From positions 3,080,850 to 3,144,849 of the forward strand of contig CM034113.1 in NCBI GenBank assembly GCA_019914945.1: a stretch of DNA of 64,000 bases. The letters run 5' to 3'. Source of the DNA: Typha latifolia (Eukaryota; Streptophyta; Magnoliopsida; Poales; Typhaceae). Below are positions 12,057-21,360 of this stretch, in pieces (positions within the stretch are counted from its first letter, which is position 1; every line of letters starts with the position of its first letter). Position numbers and translations under genes: made by a program. The notes beneath the pieces were generated by a model. The model was not told where the DNA came from. It did not search any database and saw only the letters and a list, made by a program, of their open reading frames with translations.

Positions 12057-13488
12057 TAGAGAGTCGAAGGGCTTGAGGGTGGTTGTGAACCACCGCCAGC
12101 GGGGTCGCCGGTAGTCACTCTCTCTCTCTCAACTCTTCTCTTCCTCGCGTCGGTCGCGGGAAGAAAAGGAATTAGGTGGGGCTCAGGTTTAACCTAAGCC
12201 AACCCTTTTCTTTTGAGTTCGAGTTCGAGTTCGGGTTTGGATTTCGGATCCAAAGGCCCGACCCGAACCGCTTAAATGGGTGGGTTGGAGGTTAGCCCGT
12301 AGCCCAATCCACTTATTTTGGCTGGGCCTTGGCCCAACCCGATTAGTTTTTTTTTTTTGGAATGGGTCGGGCTAGTGGTAGCCCAGCCTAATCCAATGGG
12401 TAATTTAACCCATTTTAGTTCTTTTTAGTTTTTTTTTTTTTGAAATATTTATATTATTCAAATGAAAATTTTTATTATTATTTATTATTAAAGGTGATGA
12501 GATTTAGTATGTGAGCTAGAGATTTGAGATTTTGGTTGTCTTGCTTAGACTCAGGTGAGTGGATTCACTCACATATTTATTTTTATTATATTTCGTACCT
12601 TGTCAGATCATGTAATTTTCTGTGTGTAAATTTATTTATTTCATCCTTATGTGCAAATTTAATTGTTACATTTTCTATGTGCATTTAATCGTTATACTTA
12701 GTGTATCACTATACCTTGTGCAAATATTAAATTTTAGTGAAAATAAAAATGAGACTAGTATTGGTGTGGCTTAGAGAACAGTTCCAGTATAAATCACTTG
12801 TAGTTTTCCATGATAACTCAAGTCTATCTGGAAGTCCATGGGAAAATCCTAAATTAGATCACTATGGTGACTTTCTTAGATGACTCTAGCGGGGTTAGGG
12901 AACAGTCCTAGGATAAATGAGAAATTTTCTAGGTGACTCTAACTTCTCTCAACGGTTAGTGAAAAAGATAGAGTGTGTTGATAACATAATTATACCATCT
13001 GATGACCCTAACCGGATCAGCTATGAAGAAAAATCTCGAGCGTTATCTCGAGGTGACTTCTAGTTGATGTGGATCCACATGGTATAGACCCATTGAGACA
13101 AATGATAGTATAAATATTGGAAGAATGTTAATATATTGAAACTATGCAAGGTTATAAGTTATGACTCTCTATTGTTATCATTGTCATTATTTAAATAGCA
13201 TATTAAGGCGTACTCGAACTCTACATCCACTTAGGATCCGCCGATTTACTTTTCCGCTCTTTTGGATTTTATGTTTTAGATTAGAAGTTAAATTTATTTC
13301 GTTTAGAGAATCAAAAATAATGACATTGTTTTATAATTATTGCAATTAGATTAAATTTAATAAAGCATATCTTCTTGGTTTATTTATTTTTGCCATCGTA
13401 CACTTAGGAAGTATTAATAAGGTTTCGTGTATCTCAAGCATATTGAGGTGCATGGCCGGTCTTAATTTCTATTTCGGATCGTGATACA
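11394..13488 (+). repeat. 3' LTR of Gypsy B
   Basis: The pol stop is followed by TTCGAGGACGAAATTTC, the sequence normally found next to the polypurine tract of Tekay/del-type Gypsy elements. The LTR then begins TGTTGGGAATAGC and is placed to end GGATCGTGATACA at 13488, about 2.1 kb. A TATA box (CTATAAATTA) is near 11530. The right end is supported by a second partial copy at 24475-24565, and by LINE sequence starting directly after it. The 5' LTR is missing. Unlike the Copia and C/D-family LTRs here it contains no GCGTTCGAACGC palindrome. Confidence 0.7.
11974..12056 (+). repeat. Microsatellite (GA)n then (GACA)n
   Basis: A run of GA dinucleotides from 11974 to about 12022 passes directly into GACA tetranucleotides to about 12056. 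It lies in the transcribed part of the Gypsy B LTR. The long open frames over it on both strands come from the repeat and are not genes. Confidence 0.95.
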
Positions 13489-13489
13489 T

Positions 13490-15155
13490 ATTACAAACCA
13501 AATATTTGAAACAACAATTGCAAATGCCAGACACAACTCCTCGTCACTTCAATCCAAGAGTGATTAGATAATTCGCCACATCCCCTTGCGCTAGCTGGCG
13601 AGATCTCTTCACAACATCGAACGCTTAGATTCTTGCCCAGTAGAGAAAAATTGCTATTACTTTGTGGAATAAAATCCAATACTCTTGGTTGTAAACTTGT
13701 CCTTCAATTTCTTCTACAAGCTCTTTCTTAATGTCTCTTCCATCACGAGATTTAGAATTTGAATATCCTATTGTTCCTTTCTAACCAAATAGACTAGAAT
13801 AAGACACCCAACTAAATCAACCACCACTTTAGCTTTCCATTCTTCATCTTAATACTATTTTCATTAAATCAATCTCTAAGATGTTTAATTTTGCAGTTAT
13901 TTCACTATCTCTTTCATTTTGCCTATTATTTTTCATACATATCCACATCTTTGAAACATGTGATCTATTCGTCTTCAGAATAGAAAACACAACTCACAAC
14001 ACCCAACCATTCTATCCTCCTCAAATCGTCTCTAGTCAAAAGCCAATTATTATAGGTTAACCATAAAAAAGCCCCAACTTTTAAATGGATTTTTATTTGC
14101 CATATCTTATGTAGCACCTTTGAAATAATCCCTCCATAATTCAAACATCTATAAAGTGACTTCATAGTAAAGATACAAATTTCCTCTAAATGCTACACTA
14201 CTTTATCCACCTCCTTATTTATCAGCACTTGACTGTTACTAATCAAATTAATCATATTTCTTACATCTATCATTAACCGCTCAGTTAAACCTCTTCAATA
14301 CTTCAAACACCGGCTTTGTCCATCCCACGCATGCTGGATAGTCACCTTCTCATCCCAAGAAATATCAAAAAGCCTAGGAAAATATTTTATGAATGAACAA
14401 TAACAAATCCAAATATCAGTTTAGAATTTAAACCTCTTGCCATTGTTCACTTTCCAGTGTACACTAGTTTTGAATAAAGACCACTTTAACATTCTTGTAA
14501 TATCTCTACATCACAATCGAGGACCAAATCTGTTAGAATTAATCGACCGCCACCACCATTTTGCTAGGAATGCCTCATTTTTTTCGATTAAGAATATCAA
14601 CTTTATCCCAATTGACCAAAGCATAGCCTTTTCTCTCTTCCTACGTGCCATGCCAAAATAAATTTATTCACAGTTTATTAATCATTTTCCTTACCCATAC
14701 TAGCATATTGAAAAATAACAAATAATATACGGCACAACACACAAAACAGAATTAATGACAATAATTCTCCCTAATAGGGAGAGTTACTTTCTTATCCAAC
14801 CCGCAAGTGTTTTCTCAACTTTTTCAATAACCAACATCCAATCTTGCTTCTGTAGTTTACTATAATGCAGAGGCAACCCCAAATACTTAATGGGTAACTC
14901 TTTCTCTTTACTATTTAGCAGCTTAACAGCACCTTCCCTTTTTCCTTGTTACTACCTAGGCAAATCAACGAGCTTTCCTCAAAGTTTATTTTTAACCCCA
15001 AAACTACATTAAAGCAATACATTAAAATGTTTAAACACTTTTACTTCTCATTCCTCTGCTTGCACAAACAGAAGCAATACAGTAAAATGTTTAACACTTT
15101 TACTTCTCATTCCTCAGCTTGCACAAACAGAAGAATATCATCAACATACTAATGT
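13490..15155 (-). pseudogene. LINE (L1-type) ORF2 3' half remnant
   Basis: Translated on the minus strand in several frames, this gives the usual end of a plant LINE ORF2. A degraded RT catalytic segment lies near 15130 (…MIFFCLCKL in place of YADDILLF). Next comes FILAWH (14660), WKVNNGKRFKF (14440), DIWICYC, and FPRLFDISWDE (14360). The zf-RVT segment is open from 14165 to 13965 (KIHLKVGAFLWLTYNNWLLT), and SIWLERNNRIFKF lies near 13790. It is riddled with stops and frameshifts. Its left edge coincides with the end of the Gypsy B LTR, suggesting B inserted into it. Confidence 0.8.
15012..15130. repeat. Tandem duplication of 60 bp inside the LINE
   Basis: Two units, 15012-15071 and 15072-15130, differ at only a few bases. 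They duplicate the segment encoding the degraded catalytic region of the LINE RT, so the change arose after the element died. Confidence 0.85.
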
Positions 15156-15464
15156 GACTCGGTTAGCTAAATCAAATAGGCTCGAATCGACTAAGCAACC
15201 TAAGCAACAACTAATATATAAACAAAGGACTAGAAGCAAATACAATAACATCTGGTATAAATGGCAAAAGTCATCTAATAAGCAAATAAAAGAACCTCAT
15301 CGTCGGGCGTCCGAATAGACTCGTCGGGTGTTCAAACAGACTCGTCGGGCATTCGAATGCCTAAAACCCATCTCTACTCTCGGGCTAGGGCATTCGAATG
15401 CTTGATTGGGCATTTGAACGTCTATACCAAAGACTAGAACTCCTAGCCTAGCAGGGTCATAATA
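15156..15464 (-). repeat. Gypsy E 3' LTR, partial
   Basis: On the minus strand the sequence after a GCATGGTGGCT polypurine-like motif begins TATTATGACCC, related to the LTR start TGTTATGACC at 37526. Only the start of the LTR is kept. It carries decayed palindromes such as GCATTCGAATGC (around 15349, 15389), in which both outer CpGs of GCGTTCGAACGC have become CpA/TpG. Confidence 0.6.
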
Positions 15465-15858
15465 AGCCACCATGCTTCCCTCACTTTATCCTCAAGGTGA
15501 TAAGTCGGAAGACACTCCAAGTTGGTTCGAATCTCAAGTGGAGCTGCCAGTGGCCTAATCATCCTCCATGCTTCTCTCACATTAGCCTCGTGATGTCGCC
15601 TCCATTATAATCTCGGGTGGAGCTGTTGGTGGCAGAATCCTTTCCACGCTTCTCTCACATTAGCCTCGTGATGTTGCCTCCATTATAATCTTGGGTGGAG
15701 CTATTGGTGGCCGAATCCTCCTCCAAATGTGCACCCCTATTTAAGGGGGTTGAGGCAACTCCTCCAGCAAGTGCAAAGTCGGACTCACCTATACTTTCAC
15801 CTCTTCAAGTCGTATTACTATAATGTTCACCTTCCTAATCCCACGATCACTGTGAGTC
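15465..15858 (-). pseudogene. Gypsy E pol 3' end with 78-bp tandem repeat
   Basis: On the minus strand the run CACCTTGAGGATAAAGTGAG followed by GGAAGCATGGTGG is the typical end of pol plus polypurine tract for this Gypsy group (compare 18550-18579, 37530-37560). Upstream is a tandem repeat with a 78-bp period: partial copy 15524-15567, then 15568-15645 and 15646-15723. The protein frame is not maintained. The segment is interrupted on the right at 15864 by element C. Confidence 0.55.
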
Positions 15859-15863
15859 AAAAT

Positions 15864-16837
15864 TGATACGATTCGGACTTCACCGACGTCGTCTCGAGCA
15901 TGGATTCACTTTAGGAGTATTTTTCCTTCATGTTTTAGTGTTTAATTTTCATTAAAATAAGTTTTCTGTAAGTCGCGTTCGAACGCGGGTGGAGTGAGTT
16001 CGAACGCGGTTTGTGAACGGGGTTGTGAACGTGGTGAAGAGAATGTACTGTGCGTTCGAACGCACTGTGAATGCCTGCATCGCATTCGCAAATACCGACA
16101 GGCGCGTTCGATCACGCGTTCGAACGCCTGCATCGCGTTCGCAAATCCAGAAGAGCTAATTCGGTGCATTCGAACGCAGTCGGGCGAGTTCGAACGCGGT
16201 CGACGAAAATTGTGTTTTTAGGGTTAATTTGAGTTGTTTGTTAGCCTATAAAAGGATGTGGTAGGCAACCAAATTGATTATTGATTATTGAGATTGAGTT
16301 TTGCCTTGCCTCCTTCGTCTTCTTCGCTCTCGTTCTCTCAATCCCCGGCGACGCCGCTTCTAGCCTCCCTCGTCCGGTTAATCACCCTAGTCCCTTAGGG
16401 GTGGCCCTCTTCTCCCCCTTCGTCCAATCTATCCAACACTTGCCCTAATCCTTCCATCAACCACAACCCTTCCACCATCACTTTTCACCGGTGCCACCCC
16501 ATTAACGCCGGTCCTCCACCATTACCTAGGATCTCGTGCCTCCATCCACGGATCCAAAATAGAGTATCCTGACGTTCATCCACTAAACAAACGGTATATC
16601 GAGATCCCCTACTCCGATTCGCCTGAAACTTCATTTGTTGGAAAGCTCTTTTCTAGGGCGACAACATATCAAAATTTCACGTCGATCCGACGGCGGAATA
16701 TTTCGGGATCTTATTTTAAAGTTCCGTGCCAGATCTAGTCCAGATCTGAGAATTAGAAAAGATCGATCTTTAGCCCTAAAGGAGAGATCGTATCAAGCTG
16801 GTATCAGAGCTCCATAGCCAGAGGAGTGATTGTACCA
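15864..16837 (+). repeat. 5' LTR of Gypsy C
   Basis: It starts TGATACGATTCGG and ends GATTGTACCA; the ends form a short inverted repeat (TGATACGAT against TGGTACAAT). U3 holds exact GCGTTCGAACGC palindromes at 15975-15986, 16052-16063 and 16116-16127, plus near matches and GAACGC half-sites. A TATAAAA box is at 16247-16253, about 50 bp after the last palindrome-like site. An internal GATCGTATCA at 16786-16795 mimics the LTR end and is followed by a primer-binding-site copy. Confidence 0.9.
16247..16253 (+). promoter_or_regulatory. TATA box of the Gypsy C 5' LTR
   Basis: TATAAAA in the context GCCTATAAAAGGATG. The same box occurs at 18973 in the 3' LTR, and equivalents occur on the minus strand in the D LTR (24207-24214), the solo LTR (29341-29348) and the Copia LTR (5767-5774). 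Confidence 0.75.
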
Positions 16838-16894
16838 AGCTGGTATCAGAGCACCATAGCTAGAGGCGTGATCGTATCAAGCTGGTATCAGAGC
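16786..16894 (+). repeat. 42-bp tandem array carrying three primer-binding sites
   Basis: TGGTATCAGAGC, complementary to initiator-Met tRNA, occurs exactly at 16799-16810, 16841-16852 and 16883-16894, spaced exactly 42 bp. Each copy is preceded by GAT[C/T]GTA[T/C]CA (an LTR-end-like sequence) and AGC. By the target duplications and the 3' LTR, the true LTR end is 16837 and the functional site is the middle one. The first copy lies inside the LTR and recurs in the 3' LTR as TGGTATCAGAGT near 19525. Confidence 0.9.
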
Positions 16895-16920
16895 CACCGT
16901 TCCTCGGACAAGCGCTTCCA

Positions 16921-17274
16921 ATGACGACAACCAGATCCATGGCTGCACGGCGAGATGATGAAGAAGAGATTATCCCAATAGAGGAGAGAGAAACGATTGC
17001 GGGGACTTCCACCCGCGGAACCACCCGATCTAATCGGAATACGGAAGAACCTGGCGTTCAAGCCGTGTTGGGGTCTCTTTCCAAGCAGATGGCCATCAAT
17101 AATCAAATGATGATGGAGATGCTGCGGGAAATTCGGGCGTGGCCGAAACCTTCTTCAACATGCAGGGCAATCACAAGGCAGCATGGGGAACCCTCTGCAA
17201 CATACCCAACATCCTCCACGGCCTCCCCGTTCATCACAAAAGTAGGGGAGAGTTCGGCTATCAGGCAAGATTGA
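16921..17274 (+). CDS. Gypsy C gag N-terminal fragment (117 aa)
   Basis: The ATG at 16921 lies 27 bp after the last primer-binding-site copy, where gag starts in this group. The product begins MTTTRSMAARRDDEEE and has a helical stretch (LGSLSKQMAINNQMMMEMLREI) like gag N-termini of related elements (compare H at 48034). It ends at TGA 17272-17274. No capsid domain or zinc knuckle is present, so the rest of gag has been deleted. It is probably a truncated packaging protein without function on its own. The following ORF starts 18 bp later in the same transcript direction. Confidence 0.6.
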   Translation: MTTTRSMAARRDDEEEIIPIEERETIAGTSTRGTTRSNRNTEEPGVQAVLGSLSKQMAINNQMMMEMLREIRAWPKPSSTCRAITRQHGEPSATYPTSSTASPFITKVGESSAIRQD

Positions 17275-17292
17275 GCTTCTACACCTCGACCC

Positions 17293-18552
17293 ATGGTTAG
17301 CCGCAACGAACGGCTGTCCGCTACAATGGGATCCTCGACCATTGTAGCAGCCCTCGGAACCTCCACATCTTCCCATGCACCGGAGACCTCGTCAACAAAC
17401 TGTGAAGGGCTGGCTGCACCATTTCAAGAAGGCTACATTGTTGGGCTTGACCAGGTGGAATTGAAGGTGCAAGGCCAAACTTTCACATTGGATCTTTATC
17501 CGTTGGCCTTGCGAGGTGCCGACATTGTTTTGGGGACTCAATGGCTTCAAAGCTTGGGGCTCGTAACATTTGATTTCTCAAACCTCACACTGATATTTCG
17601 GAGGAATGGACGAAGGGTGCTGCTGGATGGAAATCAACCGCGGCAAGGGCTGACATTGCAACCACTTGTGAGCTTTCCTTGTGCAGGGGACCGAGCTCTA
17701 CTAATGCAAATGGCTGTCGCTGAACCTAACTCGAGTCATTGGGAGGAACTAATCTGGATCCACCAACTACATCTAACTCGACCTCCCGAGCGCAATCGGA
17801 TGTACCAGATTACTATTGCTGAACTGACATTGAGTCAAGTAGTTCGACCACCCGAGACCAAGTGGACTCAATGTAGATGGATCCGAATTCCACCTTGGGC
17901 TAGTAGGAGTACAAGTATCCAAGCTCGACTGAGGATGAACCCTTTGGAGGCGGTTTATGGGCGCACTCCCCCTGTCTTGCGTGCCTATGATAGACTCGCG
18001 GCGGCGGATAGGACCGAGCTTGACTTGGAGCTGGCTGATCGAGATGAAACATTGAGACGGCTCAAGACTCACCTAGCCACAGCCCAAAACCGTATGAAGC
18101 AAACTCATGACAAAGGCCGACGTGAGCGAGAATTTGAGGTGGATCGATTGGTGTTCGTTCGAGCTCAACCGTATCGGCAATCCACATTGAGACCGATTTT
18201 GAACCAAAAGTTGGGTTACAAATACTACGGTCCGTACCGAGTGCTACAACGAATTGGTCCAGTAGCTTACCGGTTGGACCTACCTGAAGGAACCAGGATA
18301 CATCCGGTCTTCCATGTATCAGCATTGAAGGCCCAGATCGGGCATAACCATGTGGTGGGTTCGGCCTTACCCGAACTAATGGAGGAAGATGGCCCCACTG
18401 AACCGGTCCGAGTATTAGGCCGCAGGAGAAGACGCCATGGGACCAGATTAGAGACGGAAGTGCTAATTGAGTGGCTGGGCAAACCTACTGACGAGTCTAC
18501 CTGGGAGCTAGAGTCAGATATCATGGATCGCTTTCCGAACTTCAAACCTTGA
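17293..18552 (+). CDS. Gypsy C fusion ORF: protease remnant + integrase C-terminus + chromodomain (419 aa)
   Basis: Residues about 45-115 match the C-terminal half of a Gypsy aspartic protease (VELKVQGQTFTLDLYPLAL, GADIVLGTQWLQSLG); the catalytic DSG half is missing. Residues about 115-210 are a linker I cannot assign. From about 215 it is the integrase C-terminal end: MNPLEAVYGRTPP, then a helical DRDETLRRLKTHLATAQNRMK region, then a GPY/F-type module (KYYGPYRVLQRIGPVAYRLDLP, about 310-335) and the HPVFHVSALK motif. Residues about 370-415 look like a chromodomain (VLIEWLGKPTDESTWELESD). Chromodomains in chromoviral integrases steer insertion towards marked chromatin. RT, RNase H and the DDE core are gone, yet the frame is open throughout. 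It may be a chance in-frame deletion or a kept accessory protein. Confidence 0.75.
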   Translation: MVSRNERLSATMGSSTIVAALGTSTSSHAPETSSTNCEGLAAPFQEGYIVGLDQVELKVQGQTFTLDLYPLALRGADIVLGTQWLQSLGLVTFDFSNLTLIFRRNGRRVLLDGNQPRQGLTLQPLVSFPCAGDRALLMQMAVAEPNSSHWEELIWIHQLHLTRPPERNRMYQITIAELTLSQVVRPPETKWTQCRWIRIPPWASRSTSIQARLRMNPLEAVYGRTPPVLRAYDRLAAADRTELDLELADRDETLRRLKTHLATAQNRMKQTHDKGRREREFEVDRLVFVRAQPYRQSTLRPILNQKLGYKYYGPYRVLQRIGPVAYRLDLPEGTRIHPVFHVSALKAQIGHNHVVGSALPELMEEDGPTEPVRVLGRRRRRHGTRLETEVLIEWLGKPTDESTWELESDIMDRFPNFKP

Positions 18553-18579
18553 GGACAAGGTTGCGGAAGCGTGGTGGAT

Positions 18580-19563
18580 TGATACGATTCGGACTTCACC
18601 AACGTCGTCTCGAGCATGGATTCACTTTAGGAGTGTTTTTATTTCATGTTTTAGTGTTTAATTTCCATTAAAATAAGTTTTCTGTAAGTCGCGTTCGAAC
18701 GCGGGTGGAGTGAGTTCGAACGCGGTTTGTGAACGGGGTTGTGAACGTGGTGAAGAAAATGTACTGTGCGTTCGAACGCGGTGCGTTCGAACGCGGTGCG
18801 TTCGAACGCGCTGTGAACGCCTGTATCGCGTTCGCAAATACCGACAGGCGCGTTCGATCGTATGTTCGAACGCCTGCATCGCGTTCGCAAATCCAGAAGA
18901 GCGAACTCGGTGCGTTCGAACGCGGTCGACGAAAATTGTGTTTTTAGGGTTAATTTGAGTTGTTGGTTAGCCTATAAAAGGATGTGGTAGGCAACCAAAT
19001 TGATTATTGATTATTGAGATTGAGTTTTGCCTTGCCTCCTTCGTCTTCTTCGCTCCCGTTCTCTCAATCCCCGGCGACGCCGCTTCTAACCTCCCTCGTC
19101 CGGCTAATCACCCTAGTCCCTTAGGGGTGGCCCTCTTCTCCCCGTTCGTCCAATCTATCCAACACTTGCCCTAATCCTTCCATCAACCACAACCCTTCCA
19201 CCATCACTTTTCATCGGTGCCACCCCATTAACGCTGGTCCTCCACCATTACCTAGGATCTCGTGCCTCCATCCACGGATCCAAAATAGAGTATCCTGACG
19301 TTCGTCCACTAAACAAAGGGTATATCGAGATCCCCTACTCCGATTCGCCTGAAACTTGATTTGTTGGAAAGCTCTTTTCTAGGGCGACAACATATCAAAA
19401 TTTCATGCCGATCCGACGGCGGAATATTTTGGGATCTTATTTCAAAGTTCCGTGCCAGATCTAGTCCAGATCTGAAGAATTAAAAAGATCGATCTTTAGC
19501 CCTAAAAGAGAGATCGTATCAAGCTGGTATCAGAGTTCCATAGCTAGAGGAGTGATCGTACCA
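18580..19563 (+). repeat. 3' LTR of Gypsy C
   Basis: It starts TGATACGATTCGG right after a polypurine-like GTGGAT and ends GATCGTACCA, followed by the AAAAT target duplication. Exact palindromes lie at 18691-18702, 18768-18779, 18783-18794, 18798-18809 and 18912-18923. The three at 18768-18809 are a 15-bp tandem triplet where the 5' LTR has one copy. Near the end of U3 the 5' LTR carries about 20 bp extra. TATAAAA is at 18973. Confidence 0.9.
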
Positions 19564-19569
19564 AAAATC

Positions 19570-20388
19570 TGAAGAGGAACTAGATTTTGACTCACGTAGA
19601 GAAAGTTAGGGCTGCTGCGAATCTCTAAAATTAAGGGTGAACTAGAGATCCAACGGTTGGATGGTAGAATACTTTTGGGATTAAAATAGATTCAGGATGG
19701 AGAACAAATTTATCGAGATGGATCGTGAAAAGGGGAGGCCAAAGAGGCGTCGTGGTGAACGACCTAGGTTTATGGCAAGGTGGTGGAGATAACAATGGTG
19801 GAAGTCGAGGTAGTCGGTAGGAAAGAGATAGAGAAGAAGTAGAGTCATTCCTTAGAGTCTAGAAGGTTCGCTAGATAAAGAGGAAGGCAGTAATAAAGAT
19901 CCTAGATGATGACTAGGGTTCCAAAGCTTAGAGGTAGTCGAATAAGGAGGAAGGAGACGATCTTGTAAATTAACTTCAATAATCCAAGATAATTATCTAA
20001 GTGCACACCATATCTATTTATAGGTGTCTCCCTGACTCGACTAGACTTGGCAATAGGATCGAACATGCTCAAATCGTATTGCCTAACTAAAGATACTTAA
20101 TTAAAACATCTAAATTAGAGTTCCTCATCGTTGGGCATTCAAACGGTCTTGAGGACGTTCGAACGCCTAATTAATATTCTAGCTCTCGAGTAAATGCATT
20201 TGAATGGCCTTGAGGGTGTTCAAACGCTTAATTAATCTTCTTGCTCTTGGGTAAATGCATTCGAATGGCCTTGTGGGCATTCGAATGCCCCATCCCAAGA
20301 CTTGCTCCTTTGACTGATTGGAACTTTTATTTCTTCTACAAACAAACTATTAGTTGACTATTACAATCACCTTATCCTAGACTCTTCA
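19570..20388 (-). repeat. 3' LTR of Gypsy I
   Basis: On the minus strand it starts TGAAGAGTCTAGG, after an ATAGTGGC polypurine-like remnant, and ends GTTCCTCTTCA. The ends give a 7-bp inverted repeat TGAAGAG/CTCTTCA. Length is 819 bp. U3 (20130-20305) has decayed palindromes (GACGTTCGAACGCC near 20155; GCATTCGAATGC near 20278) ahead of a TATA-like CCTATAAATAG near 20020-20030 on the minus strand. Boundaries are inferred from these ends only. Confidence 0.6.
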
Positions 20389-20395
20389 GCCACTA

Positions 20396-20734
20396 TGTTC
20401 TTAGGATCACATTAGTGCCCCATAAGGCCAACAAATACAAGACCACCTCAAAGCGGTGGCCTTGTACTTGAATTCCAACCTTATGGCAGAAACTACTCAT
20501 CGATAGCATGGTACCATTGTCGATCACCACATTAAATTCTATTATTGACTCCACATCTAACCCAATCTTATGAACTAATTGCTCATCTAAGAAGTTATGT
20601 GTACTTTCCGAGTCAATTAGGATGTGTACACATTGCTTCTTGATCAGCTGTTCAACTTTTTGAGTCTTAGGAGCTCTCGTGCCTGAATAAGCACGTAGGG
20701 AGATCTCAACCGACATCTCTTCTCTACGCCCCCA
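20396..20734 (-). pseudogene. Gypsy I aspartic protease fragment
   Basis: The minus-strand frame from about 20716 gives AYSGTRAPKTQK, then the protease active site ILIDSESTHNFLDEQLV, where the usual D-S-G is D-S-E. It then has VGIQVQGH and WGTNVILRT and breaks off against the LTR start. Element D has the matching intact sequence (ILIDSGSTHNFL). The abrupt join from protease to 3' LTR shows another internally deleted element. The G-to-E change would disable the enzyme. Confidence 0.75.
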
Positions 20735-21360
20735 TGCGAATTAAATGTATGTATTTATTAGGTGATAAGAAAGTGGGTTTAGTTGAAAGTTGCTCACTAT
20801 GTGGATGTAATTCAACAGAAAGAATGAGAATGAGATGAACTATTTATAGTGATGGCAGATTACTAAGTAGATAACATTATGATATATCTTGTATGATAGT
20901 GAAAATACATTTTAACTACTAGTTTAGTTTTGGCATTCTTTAGAGGTCAAAAATTATACAACATGTCAATTGTGTGTTTCAAGTGATGTTGAATTTTAGT
21001 TAAAAATATGCAGACTCATTTTTCTTTACAATTATTATATTATATAACATAGAATAATTTTGATGACATAATAAAATTAAATTGTTTGTTATATGTGGTG
21101 GATTTTATTTGGAAGATATGGTAGATTATTAATTTGAAACTCTTGAGAAATTATCAGATTTATGTGACTTAGTTATCATAAGTTAGAAATGAGACACGAT
21201 GACTTTTAGGTATATATGTGATACGAATTCCCTTCAAAGCCATTCGATCCGCAACCGATTCTAGACAAAATTTAGGGCAGAATTTGTGTGTGCAATTTTG
21301 GACAATCTACTAGTTGGAACCTCGTAAAATTATGATATCTTGTTTTCCTAGAAGAGAGGA
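20735..21360. other. AT-rich spacer with a possible LTR scrap
   Basis: 20735-21228 is AT-rich with no gene seen. From 21229 the text TGATACGAATTCCC resembles LTR starts of the C/D family, but I could not match the following 120 bp to a defined LTR. It joins the truncated RT of element D at about 21360. Confidence 0.35.

Larger units (their letters stand above)
15864..19563 (+). mobile_element. Complete non-autonomous Ty3/Gypsy element C (3.7 kb)
   Basis: The element has two LTRs (15864-16837 and 18580-19563), TG...CA ends, a primer-binding site 3 bp after the first LTR, and a polypurine-like GCGGAAGCGTGGTGGAT just before the second. It is flanked by a perfect 5-bp target duplication AAAAT (15859-15863 and 19564-19568). 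The 1.74-kb interior lacks RT, RNase H and the integrase core, so it could move only with enzymes from elsewhere. It keeps two open frames: a short gag N-terminus and a protease-integrase-chromodomain fusion. The LTRs are alike apart from scattered substitutions and repeat-number changes, so the insertion is fairly young for this window. Confidence 0.93.

Noticed and set aside
11763..12118. Long open frames through the GA/GACA microsatellite on both strands
   Set aside because: Repeats whose unit lacks stops stay open by chance; the products are low-complexity RE/SL or TDRQ runs.
16052..16063. GCGTTCGAACGC as a heat-shock element
   Set aside because: Heat-shock elements need TTCnnGAA spacing; here TTC and GAA are adjacent.
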